This document shows, in pieces, positions 54,424-64,000 of a stretch of 64,000 bases of DNA. The stretch is taken from positions 124,001 through 188,000 of the forward strand of contig NZ_JAPJIV010000002.1 in NCBI RefSeq assembly GCF_026241895.1, in the 5' to 3' direction. Under the pieces are notes generated by a model that saw only the letters and a list, made by a program, of their open reading frames with translations, ran no database searches and was not told the origin of the DNA. Made by a program: the position numbers and the translations under genes. The first letter of the stretch is position 1. Every line of letters begins with the position of its first letter. Source of the stretch: Pseudomonas sp. RIT-562 (GTDB taxonomy: Bacteria > Pseudomonadota > Gammaproteobacteria > Pseudomonadales > Pseudomonadaceae).

Positions 54424-54659
54424 AAACGCTCCTTCTGAGTTTTTCTTCTTCTTGTGGGGCTGACGGGCCGCCTGCTGATCGGACCCGCGACGGGGGGCGA
54501 TCCTCATGGCATTGCAAACGGACCTGTAAGCCACTGCGAAGTGTCCTGATGCTAACCGCACAGGCCATTACCCGAAAATAGAAAAGCCCGCGCCAAGTAT
54601 TCTCGACTGTTATAGCTGGCGGCGTCGGGCGGGGAGCTGGGGGGATGCTAGATAGGAAA

Positions 54660-54812
54660 GAGGCACAAATCCGTAGGAGCCTGGCTTGCCGGCGATGGCG
54701 AATGTTCCGCCGCCATCGCTGGCAAGCCAGGCTCCTACACTTGAACGGGGTGTTCGCGGGGGTTGGGGGACGGCACAAATCCGTAGGAGCCCGGCTTGCC
54801 GGCGATGGCGGT
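54660..54812. repeat. REP doublet with 28-bp stem
   Basis: The sequence at 54673-54700 is the inverse of 54711-54738 (28 pairs, one G-T) with a ten-base loop. A second half-element at 54772-54810 repeats GGCACAAAT and the next 28 bases as a direct copy of 54662. This is the common Pseudomonas REP (GTAGGAGC...TTGCCGGC). Positions 54424-54660 upstream hold only the kynU leader and no other clear element. Confidence 0.85.
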
Positions 54813-54874
54813 GTTATGCCGGGGGGGATGCCGCTATTTCCACACAACCCGCCTCATGCGCACAAAAAGCAGGC

Positions 54875-55004
54875 AAAAAAAAGGGGCGGTTTGACCCGCC
54901 CACATTTTTTTCCCTAGTCCCTGTGTTCCTTTTCATCATCCTGATGAATCGCTCCTGCGATATCCTTTCCCCTTCATCCTGAGGGGCGTGTCTATCCGTC
55001 GACA
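54875..55004 (-). ncRNA. rsmZ: Small regulatory RNA RsmZ
   Basis: A roughly 130-nucleotide RNA that binds and sequesters the translational regulators RsmA/RsmE. Read on the minus strand it begins TGTCGACGGATAGACA, a hairpin with GGA in the loop, and continues with GGA motifs in loops (CAGGATG, TCGCAGGAGCGA, TCATCAGGATGATGA) and in single strands; at least seven occur. It ends in a GGGCGG/CCGCCC terminator with eight Ts. Position beside rpoS is that of rsmZ in other pseudomonads. Start and end are estimated. Confidence 0.93.
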
Positions 55005-55176
55005 CAACCCAGATACTAGACCTTACCCAGCCATGAGCAACGCATGGAAAATGCTCAAGCGCCTGAATAACCAACTCCCCAAAAAAAATATAGGCATATA
55101 AATCATATGCTTACGAAAGCCCTCAAGCGAACGCAGCCAAACATTCACCTGTAAAAATAACGAACACTTACGACAG

Positions 55177-55194
55177 AGTAAGCAAAGACTTACG
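55177..55194 (-). promoter_or_regulatory. GacA-type upstream activating sequence of rsmZ
   Basis: GTAAG-CAAAGA-CTTAC is an 18-base dyad matching the GacA box pattern TGTAAGNNATNNCTTACA, about 175-190 bases upstream of the rsmZ start. This is the distance usual for rsmZ, so Gac two-component control is expected. Confidence 0.82.
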
Positions 55195-55242
55195 CCACCT
55201 GACTACAAACCCGAGTCTCCCCCGCCGACTCAAATCCCGCCC

Positions 55243-55270
55243 ACAAAAAACCCCGAACCAGTCGGGGTTC
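55243..55270 (-). terminator. rpoS terminator
   Basis: AACCCCGA and TCGGGGTT form an eight-base stem with a five-base loop; on the minus strand it is followed by a run of Ts. It lies 24 bases after the rpoS stop. Confidence 0.85.
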
Positions 55271-55293
55271 TTCGCTGCCTGCCTGCAATACGC

Positions 55294-56301
55294 TTATTGG
55301 AACAGCGACTCGCTCGACAAACCGTTCTTCTCCAGGATCTCCCGAAGACGCTTGAGACCTTCAACCTGGATCTGCCTGACCCGCTCCCGAGTCAGACCAA
55401 TTTCCAGGCCTACATCTTCCAACGTGCTGCTCTCATGACCGCGCAGGCCGAAGCGGCGAATCACCACCTCGCGCTGCTTGTCGGTCAGCTCGGACAGCCA
55501 CTGGTCAATGCTCTGGGACAGGTCGTCGTCTTGCAGCAGCTCACAGGGATCGGTTGGACGATCATCGGTAAGGGTGTCCAGCAGGGTTTTATCCGAATCC
55601 GGACCCAGCGAGACATCGACCGAAGAAACCCGCTCGTTCAAGCCCAGCATGCGCTTGACCTCTCCTACCGGTTTTTCCAGCAGGTTGGCGATTTCTTCGG
55701 GTGAGGGTTCATGATCAAGTTTTTGCGTCAGTTCCCGGGCTGCCCGCAAGTACACATTCAGCTCTTTGACCACATGGATCGGCAACCGGATTGTCCGGGT
55801 CTGATTCATGATCGCGCGCTCGATGGTCTGACGAATCCACCAGGTTGCGTAGGTCGAAAAGCGGAAGCCGCGTTCAGGGTCGAACTTCTCTACCGCCCGA
55901 ATGAGTCCGAGGTTGCCCTCTTCGATCAGGTCCAGCAGCGACAGGCCACGATTGACGTAGCGCCGGGCGATTTTCACCACCAGCCGCAGGTTGCTTTCAA
56001 TCATGCGCTTGCGCCCAGCCGGATCCCCACTTTGCGACAAACGCGCAAAATGCACTTCTTCTTCGGGGGATAACAGAGGGGAAAAGCCGATTTCATTGAG
56101 ATACAGCTGCGTGGCATCGAGTGCGCGCGTGTAGTCAATGTACTTGTGTTGCTTCAACGACGCGGAGTGTTTGGATTTAGTACGAACGGAAGGTGGAGCT
56201 GCCCCTTCATCATTCGACACCGAATCCGTCCCGATGTCGGTCTCCATAAGGAGAACCTCATCGTCGATGTCAAACTCCGGCACTTCTTTACTGAGAGCCA
56301 T
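55294..56301 (-). CDS. rpoS: Stationary-phase sigma factor RpoS
   Basis: The 335-residue sigma-S directs stress and stationary-phase transcription. Region 2 is [20 protein letters not shown] with [20 protein letters not shown] before it, region 4 has [20 protein letters not shown]. The acidic N-terminus ([20 protein letters not shown]) is typical of pseudomonads. It is translated from ATG at 56301 and its promoter in this genus usually lies inside nlpD. Confidence 0.98.
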   Translation of the reverse strand: MALSKEVPEFDIDDEVLLMETDIGTDSVSNDEGAAPPSVRTKSKHSASLKQHKYIDYTRALDATQLYLNEIGFSPLLSPEEEVHFARLSQSGDPAGRKRMIESNLRLVVKIARRYVNRGLSLLDLIEEGNLGLIRAVEKFDPERGFRFSTYATWWIRQTIERAIMNQTRTIRLPIHVVKELNVYLRAARELTQKLDHEPSPEEIANLLEKPVGEVKRMLGLNERVSSVDVSLGPDSDKTLLDTLTDDRPTDPCELLQDDDLSQSIDQWLSELTDKQREVVIRRFGLRGHESSTLEDVGLEIGLTRERVRQIQVEGLKRLREILEKNGLSSESLFQ

Positions 56302-56406
56302 TGTTATAGTCCTTTGGTGAGTTCGACCTCAAGCTCAAGCGACGCCTTTATCCTTGGCAACGCTGGAGCCTGTTCCCTCTACGCGACGGAACAGGCTGGT
56401 AACAAA

Positions 56407-57264
56407 TCAACGACGTGGCAGGAACTGCAGTGGATCTACAGGTTTACCTTGGCGGCGAATCTCAAAATGCAGTTTCACCCGGTCTGTACCCGTTGACCCC
56501 ATTTCGGCAATTGTCTGTCCGACCTTGACCTGCTGCCCCTCCCGAACCAACAGCCTGCGGTTATGTCCGTAGGCACTGACGTAGGTGTCGCTGTGTTTGA
56601 TGATGACTAATTCACCGTAGCCCCTTAAGCCACTCCCGGCGTATACCACCGTCCCATCAGACGCAGCTAAAACAGGCTGTCCCAAATCTCCGGCGATATC
56701 AATTCCTTTATTCAAACTCCCGTTTGAAGAGAATTTTCCAATAAGAATGCCATTAGAAGGCCATCCCCAGCCGGTCGGGGCTGGACCTGCTGGAGGCAGT
56801 GAAGCGGGTGCCGGTTTGTTCGCGACGGACGGTACAACCACTGCAGTCGTTGGCCCCGACCCGTTAACCGGACGCTTGAACACCGTGGTTTTACTCGACG
56901 ATGAAGGCGTTGAACTGGATGAACTGGAAACCGTTGAAGGCGTTGAACCGGTGCGCCCGTCGAAGCGAATCGTCTGACCCGGATGAATGGTGTAGGGCGC
57001 CGGAATATTGTTACGGGCTGCCAGTGCCTTGTAGTCCCAGCCGTAGCGGAAGGCAATGGAAAACATGGTGTCCTTGGGTCGCACGACATACTGACCCGTG
57101 GTCACTGCCGGCCGTTGAGCCACGGCCTTGTTGCGATCGACGACGCGCACGTCACTCGATTTGTTGCTGGAACATCCAACCAGCAAGGTGCTCAAGACAA
57201 GGCCAGTCACCAGGCGCTGAAAGCTCGTGATACCAATTCGCTGCGCAATGACTTTGAGACTCAC
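56407..57264 (-). CDS. nlpD: Murein hydrolase activator lipoprotein NlpD
   Basis: A 285-residue outer-membrane lipoprotein that activates amidase during cell division. From GTG at 57264 (GGGAG upstream), it has a signal sequence ending LSTLLVGCSS (lipobox Cys), a LysM domain about residues 70-115 (KDTMFSIAFRYGWDYKALAA) and a C-terminal M23 domain (GDLGQPVLAASDGTVVYAGS) lacking the full zinc set as in NlpD. It precedes rpoS, the conserved order. Confidence 0.95.
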   Translation of the reverse strand: MSLKVIAQRIGITSFQRLVTGLVLSTLLVGCSSNKSSDVRVVDRNKAVAQRPAVTTGQYVVRPKDTMFSIAFRYGWDYKALAARNNIPAPYTIHPGQTIRFDGRTGSTPSTVSSSSSSTPSSSSKTTVFKRPVNGSGPTTAVVVPSVANKPAPASLPPAGPAPTGWGWPSNGILIGKFSSNGSLNKGIDIAGDLGQPVLAASDGTVVYAGSGLRGYGELVIIKHSDTYVSAYGHNRRLLVREGQQVKVGQTIAEMGSTGTDRVKLHFEIRRQGKPVDPLQFLPRR

Positions 57265-57463
57265 CCGCCGCTCCCTTTGTGGTGGCTGAAAATTTGAAGT
57301 GCCAAGTATCGGCAGGAAATGACGCAAGTATAACGGGCCGTGCCGGCTTTACCTTAGTGAACTACCGCACACGTTTGCTGACTGACGATGAATCTGTTTA
57401 ACCCGATGTTGCCGCTGTAAGACAGGAGCAATCGAATAGAATTCAGCGCGTTTAAACAAATGC

Positions 57464-58877
<1,414 letters not shown>

Positions 58878-58890
<13 letters not shown>

Positions 58891-59936
58891 GGGCTGTCCG
58901 TCTGCCCCACCGGCACCAGATCGACTAGCTCGCGCACCAATACGGTGGCAAAGCATCCGGCCGGCAGGACGAATTCCAGTTGCAGAATGTCAGGCTCCGG
59001 ATAATGCCACGTCAACCCACCAATGGGCAGTCGCAGGATGCGACGTTCGTGGCTCATTCCGGCGTTAACCAGCCAATCGCGCAAGTCTGCTTCGCGAGTG
59101 GCGATCGCCTGCTCCAGTTCATGGACAACCCCAGCGGCCGGTGAGTCACCTTCGCCCCACTGCGGGCCGGTCGGATGCAGGTCAAGAATATCCAGGCGCG
59201 GGTCGCTGCATTCAGCTTCGCCGGCCGGGAAAAAGCTGCGGCTGTCGGTAAACGCCAGCAGATCGCCGACCTGGGCACGCTGCCAGCTGCCGTCGGCAAC
59301 CCGCGCCGCCAGGACCTGGTTGAACAGAAAACTGCGGGCGGTCGAGAGCAGGCGCGAACGCACGTTGCGCTGTTCCGGCAAGGCCTTGCGCGCGGCCCAG
59401 GCACGGGCATCGACTACGTTACCGCCGTCGAAGCCGAAACGCTGGGCACCAAAATAATTGGGCACGCCTTGCTTGCTGATCAATTGCAGTCGTTCTTCAA
59501 TTGCCGCCTTGTCGCCGGCGAACTGGGTCAGGCGCAAGGTGAAACCATTGGCCGAGTGAGCGCCGCGTTGCAGCTTGCGTTTATGGCGGCCGGTCTTGAG
59601 GATTTTCAACGTGTCGTTTTCTGCGGCCGACAAATCCGGATCGGCCTTGCCTGGCAATTGCACGCTGAACCATTGGCGAGTCAGCGCCTGACGGTCCTTC
59701 AGCCCTGCGTAACTGACGGTGCGCAACGAAACGCCCGCAGCCTTGGCGATCCGCCGTGCCGCTTCCTCCGTGTTCAGGCCGCGCTTTTCGACCCAGATCC
59801 AAAGATGCTCGCCATCGCCGCTCAAGGGGATGTCGAGCACTTCATCGACCTGGAAGTCTTCGGCGGTGGCTTTGAGCACTGCAGTGCCGAGCGCGTCACC
59901 ATAGGCCCGGGGGCCAAGCAGTTGCAGTTCGTTCAT
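58878..59936 (-). CDS. truD: tRNA pseudouridine(13) synthase TruD
   Basis: Makes pseudouridine 13 in tRNA-Glu. The 352-residue length is standard; the catalytic Asp lies in [20 protein letters not shown] near residue 80, and [20 protein letters not shown] is the family motif. It overlaps ispF by four bases. Confidence 0.97.
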
Positions 59937-60406
59937 GCGCGCAGCAACAAGGCAACGGAATGCACGGCAATACCCTCTTCGCGCCCGACAAAGCCGAGCT
60001 TTTCGGTAGTGGTGGCTTTCACGTTCACCTGATCCAGTTCAACTTGAAGATCCGCAGCGATCAGCGCGCGCATCGATTCGATATGCGGGGCCATTTTCGG
60101 CGCCTGGGCGACGATGGTGTTGTCGACGTTGCCGACTCTCCAGCCCTTGGCGTGGATCAGACCGACGACGTGACGCAACAGCACGCGGCTGTCGGCGCCC
60201 TTGAAAGTAGGGTCGGTGTCGGGAAAGTGCTTGCCGATATCGCCCAGCGCTGCCGCGCCGAGCAAGGCATCGCTCAAGGCGTGCAGCAGGACGTCACCGT
60301 CGGAGTGAGCGAGCAGCCCGAAGCCGTGTGCGATACGCACGCCGCCCAGAGTAATGAAATCGCCTTCAGCGAAACGGTGCACATCATAGCCGTGGCCAAT
60401 ACGCAT
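59933..60406 (-). CDS. ispF: 2-C-methyl-D-erythritol 2,4-cyclodiphosphate synthase
   Basis: Isoprenoid (MEP pathway) enzyme. The 157-residue protein starts [20 protein letters not shown] with the zinc ligands Asp8 and His10, and contains [20 protein letters not shown] and [20 protein letters not shown]. It is separated from ispD by the formaldehyde genes, the normal Pseudomonas layout. Confidence 0.97.
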   Translation of the reverse strand: MRIGHGYDVHRFAEGDFITLGGVRIAHGFGLLAHSDGDVLLHALSDALLGAAALGDIGKHFPDTDPTFKGADSRVLLRHVVGLIHAKGWRVGNVDNTIVAQAPKMAPHIESMRALIAADLQVELDQVNVKATTTEKLGFVGREEGIAVHSVALLLRA

Positions 60407-60437
60407 AAAAAAACGCCCCGAATTTTGTCAGGGCGTG
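60407..60437 (-). terminator. Terminator between fghA and ispF
   Basis: ACGCCC/GGGCGT inverted repeat with a 12-base loop and seven Ts on the minus strand lies in the 43-base gap after fghA, ending right at the ispF start. Confidence 0.7.
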
Positions 60438-60449
60438 ATTCTACCTGCA

Positions 60450-61295
60450 TTACACGCCTAGGGCGCGTCCGTGATGCCGCAAGTGGTCATCGATGAAACT
60501 GGCGATGAAAAAATAGCTGTGGTCGTAGCCCGGTTGCAGGCGCAACGTCAGTGGATGAGCAGCCAGCTTGGCCGCCTGCTGCAGGGCTTCAGGCTTGAGT
60601 TGGGTGGCGAGGAAGTCGTCGCGGTCACCTTGGTCAACCAGCAACGGCAGCTTTTCGTCAGCCTCGGCAAGCAACGCGCAGGCATCCCATTCGCGCCACT
60701 TTGACCGGTCCTCTCCCAGGTAACGGGAAAAGGCTTTCTGGCCCCACGGGCAGTCCATCGGATTGTTGATCGGCGAGAACGCCGACACCGACTGGTAGCG
60801 TCCCGGGTTGCGCAAAGCGCAGACCAGCGCACCGTGGCCACCCATGGAGTGACCGCTGATCCCGCGCTTGTCCGACGCCGGAAAATGCGCCTCGACCAGT
60901 GCCGGCAGCTCCTTTACCACGTAGTCATGCATGCGGTAATGCCGGGACCAGGGTTCCTGGGTGGCATTCAGGTAAAACCCCGCGCCCAGGCCGAAGTCCC
61001 AGGCGCCATCCGGATCCCCCGGTACATCGAGGCCGCGAGGGCTGGTGTCCGGCGCGACGATGATCAACCCGAGCTCGGCGGCCATGCGCATCGCGCCGGC
61101 CTTGTGCATGAAGTTCTCGTCGGTGCAGGTCAGGCCGGACAGCCAGTACAGCACGGGCAGCTTGCCGCCCTGCTCCGCTTGTGGCGGCAGGTACACCGCA
61201 AACACCATGTCGCAGCCGAGCACATCGGAACGATGGCGGTAGCGTTTGTGCCAGCCGCCGAAGCTTTTCTGGCAGGAGATATTTTCCAGGCTCAT
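60450..61295 (-). CDS. fghA: S-formylglutathione hydrolase
   Basis: Hydrolyses S-formylglutathione to formate and glutathione. The 281-residue esterase has the nucleophile serine in [20 protein letters not shown] and the start [20 protein letters not shown]. It follows adhC by eight bases and completes the formaldehyde detoxification pair. Confidence 0.96.
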   Translation of the reverse strand: MSLENISCQKSFGGWHKRYRHRSDVLGCDMVFAVYLPPQAEQGGKLPVLYWLSGLTCTDENFMHKAGAMRMAAELGLIIVAPDTSPRGLDVPGDPDGAWDFGLGAGFYLNATQEPWSRHYRMHDYVVKELPALVEAHFPASDKRGISGHSMGGHGALVCALRNPGRYQSVSAFSPINNPMDCPWGQKAFSRYLGEDRSKWREWDACALLAEADEKLPLLVDQGDRDDFLATQLKPEALQQAAKLAAHPLTLRLQPGYDHSYFFIASFIDDHLRHHGRALGV

Positions 61296-61303
61296 GAGCG
61301 ACC

Positions 61304-62518
<1,215 letters not shown>

Positions 62519-62521
62519 TCA

Positions 62522-63418
62522 ATGTCCGAAAATCGTTGGGAAGGCATAGACGAGTTTGTTGCCGTGGCCGAATGCAGCCAGTTCACCGCAGCGGCAGAGC
62601 GTCTTGGTGTTTCCTCCTCGCACGTCAGCCGACAGATTGTCCGCCTCGAGGAGCGCCTGCAGACCCGCCTGCTCTACCGCAGTACTCGACGGGTCACGCT
62701 GACCGAAGCCGGGCAGACGTTTTTGCAACATTGCCAGCGCCTGCAGGATGGTCGCGAGGAAGCCTTGCGCGCAGTCGGTGACCTGAGCAGCGAGCCCAAG
62801 GGCATGCTGCGCATGACCTGCGCTGTAGCCTACGGCGAACGGTTTATCGTGCCGCTGGTGACCCGATTCATGGCGTTGTATCCGCAACTGCGCATTGATA
62901 TCGAACTGAGCAACCGTCAACTCGACCTGGTGCATGACGGTATCGACCTGGCCATCCGCCTCGGCCGACTTCAGGACTCGCGACTGGTGGCCACGCGCCT
63001 AGCACCACGGCGCATGTACCTATGCGCCTCGCCTTCCTACGTGGAACGTTATGGTCGCCCGCACAGCCTGTCCGAGTTGAGCCGCCATAACTGCCTGATC
63101 GGCAGTTCGGACCTGTGGCAACTGGAGCAGAACGGACGGGAGTTTTCCCAGCGGGTGCAGGGAAACTGGCGCTGTAACAGTGGCCAAGCGGTGTTGGATG
63201 CGGCGTTGCAAGGGGTCGGGTTATGCCAGTTGCCGGATTATTACGTGCTGGAACATCTGCAAAGCGGCGAGCTGATTTCGCTGCTGGAAGCGCATCAACC
63301 GCCGAATACGGCGGTGTGGGCGCTTTATCCACAACAACGGCATCTGTCGCCGAAGGTGCGCAAGTTGGTGGATTATTTGAGGGAAGGGTTGGCGTTGCGG
63401 CCGGAGTACCGGGTTTGA
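62522..63418 (+). CDS. LysR-type regulator of formaldehyde genes (GfnR-like)
   Basis: A 298-residue LysR regulator with N-terminal HTH (FTAAAERLGVSSSHVSRQIV) and RLLYRSTRRVTLTEAGQTFL; the rest is the effector domain. It is transcribed away from adhC-fghA across a 105-base gap, and the equivalent gene in P. aeruginosa controls those genes, so it probably responds to formaldehyde or its adduct. Confidence 0.87.
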   Translation: MSENRWEGIDEFVAVAECSQFTAAAERLGVSSSHVSRQIVRLEERLQTRLLYRSTRRVTLTEAGQTFLQHCQRLQDGREEALRAVGDLSSEPKGMLRMTCAVAYGERFIVPLVTRFMALYPQLRIDIELSNRQLDLVHDGIDLAIRLGRLQDSRLVATRLAPRRMYLCASPSYVERYGRPHSLSELSRHNCLIGSSDLWQLEQNGREFSQRVQGNWRCNSGQAVLDAALQGVGLCQLPDYYVLEHLQSGELISLLEAHQPPNTAVWALYPQQRHLSPKVRKLVDYLREGLALRPEYRV

Positions 63419-63420
63419 GA

Positions 63421-63546
63421 GTGGTGTTGCCTGATCCACCGCTATCGCGAGCAGGCTCACTCCTACATTGGATCGGTGGCGCAAACGGAAATCGTAAACG
63501 ACACCAACCACTGTAGGAGCTGTCGAGTGCAACGAGGCTGCGATCT
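63421..63546. repeat. REP-type repeats in convergent gap
   Basis: The gap between the LysR gene and ispD contains GCTATCGCGAGCAGGCTCAC and TGTAGGAGCTGTCGAGTGCA, both common Pseudomonas intergenic repeat cores, and the flanks TGATCCACCG and CGGTGG are inverted. No gene is seen. Confidence 0.75.
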
Positions 63547-63547
63547 T

Positions 63548-64000
63548 TTAGCGGCGGTTAGCCCAACGCAGCCGTAACCACTCAAGGTCTTCAGGTCGAG
63601 TGACCTTCAGGTTGTCCGACCGCCCTTCGATCAACCGCGGCGCCAACCCCGCCCACTCCATGGCCGAAGCTTCATCCGTAATAATCGCATCCGCCACCAG
63701 GCTGTCCGCCAGCGCCCGATGCAATGCACCAAGGCGAAACATCTGCGGTGTATACGCCTGCCAGATCACACTGCGATCCACGGTTTCAACCACCCGGCCG
63801 TTTTTGTCGACCCGCTTCAACGTATCCCGCGCCGGCACCGCCAGCAGCCCGCCGACCGGATCATCCGCCAGTTCACTCAGCAACTTATCGAGATCATCAC
63901 GACTCAGGTTGGGCCGGGCAGCATCGTGCACCAGCACCCAGTCTTCGTCGTTCGCTCCCAGTGCATGCAAGTGCAGCAAGGCGTTCAACACCGAACCGGA
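63548..64000 (-). CDS. ispD: 2-C-methyl-D-erythritol 4-phosphate cytidylyltransferase, partial
   Basis: MEP-pathway enzyme coupling CTP to methylerythritol phosphate. The visible C-terminal 150 residues include VLVHDAARPNLSRDDLDKLL, DRSVIWQAYTPQMF and ITDEASAMEWAGLAPRLIEG, all typical of IspD. The N-terminal CTP-binding half lies beyond the right edge, so only the 3' portion can be judged. Confidence 0.95.
   Translation of the reverse strand, partial: SGSVLNALLHLHALGANDEDWVLVHDAARPNLSRDDLDKLLSELADDPVGGLLAVPARDTLKRVDKNGRVVETVDRSVIWQAYTPQMFRLGALHRALADSLVADAIITDEASAMEWAGLAPRLIEGRSDNLKVTRPEDLEWLRLRWANRR

Noticed and set aside
54645..54982. Short plus-strand frames over the REP region upstream of rsmZ
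   Set aside because: They translate REP palindromes and rsmZ antisense; the repeats and RNA explain the sequence.

Overview
The window is a Pseudomonas chromosome segment, most likely from the P. fluorescens group. The evidence is the order mutS, fdxA, rsmZ, rpoS, nlpD, pcm, surE, truD, ispF, fghA, adhC, LysR gene, ispD, which is the conserved Pseudomonas order as I know it, plus high GC and Pseudomonas-type REP palindromes. No alignment or database search could be run; product calls rest on motifs, length and gene order read directly.

Region 1 (1 to about 35.7 kb) is a largely intact temperate prophage whose left end lies outside the window. Leftward (minus strand) from about 28 kb come cro, a CII-like regulator, a DksA-type zinc finger, a primase-helicase, a repeat-built ORF that may hold the replication origin, an unknown gene, a holin, then the packaging and head genes in lambda order (small and large terminase, W, portal, ClpP-type protease, decoration protein, capsid E, attachment protein, Z). 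After these come P2-type contractile-tail genes (V, W, J, I, fibre genes, FI, FII, tail chaperone, tape measure, U, X, D) and an endolysin cut by the window edge. Rightward come cI and an operon of small regulators (KilAC-like and PrtN-like proteins, DUF2303, excisionase, integrase). Five copies of one 14-bp dyad flank cI and overlap good promoters. Between integrase and mutS lies a lower-GC three-gene cassette of unknown function.

Region 2 (35.9 to 38.9 kb) is the core genes mutS and fdxA.

Region 3 (39.0 to 54.4 kb) is a catabolic island inserted between fdxA and rsmZ-rpoS. A LysR regulator precedes an eight-gene operon that takes 3-hydroxyanthranilate through ring cleavage, decarboxylation, semialdehyde oxidation, deamination and the meta-cleavage lower pathway to pyruvate and acetyl-CoA; the order matches the nba cluster of P. 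fluorescens KU-7 as I remember it. Facing it across a strong terminator are two porins, a secreted LVIVD-repeat protein, an amino-acid permease and kynureninase. Together they suggest uptake and complete breakdown of a kynurenine-type substrate, although the oxygenase and formamidase steps are not in the window.

Region 4 (54.4 to 64 kb) is core: REP repeats, the small RNA rsmZ with a GacA-type upstream site, rpoS, nlpD, pcm, surE, truD, ispF, the glutathione-dependent formaldehyde pair fghA-adhC with its divergent LysR regulator, and the 3' part of ispD.

The observations most worth following are a tail protein whose C-terminus looks like a diversity-generating-retroelement variable region although no reverse transcriptase is visible; the three-gene cassette beside the integrase; an iteron-like repeat array inside a translationally coupled ORF after the primase; and a repeated leader element whose conserved loop is carried on stems of different sequence.
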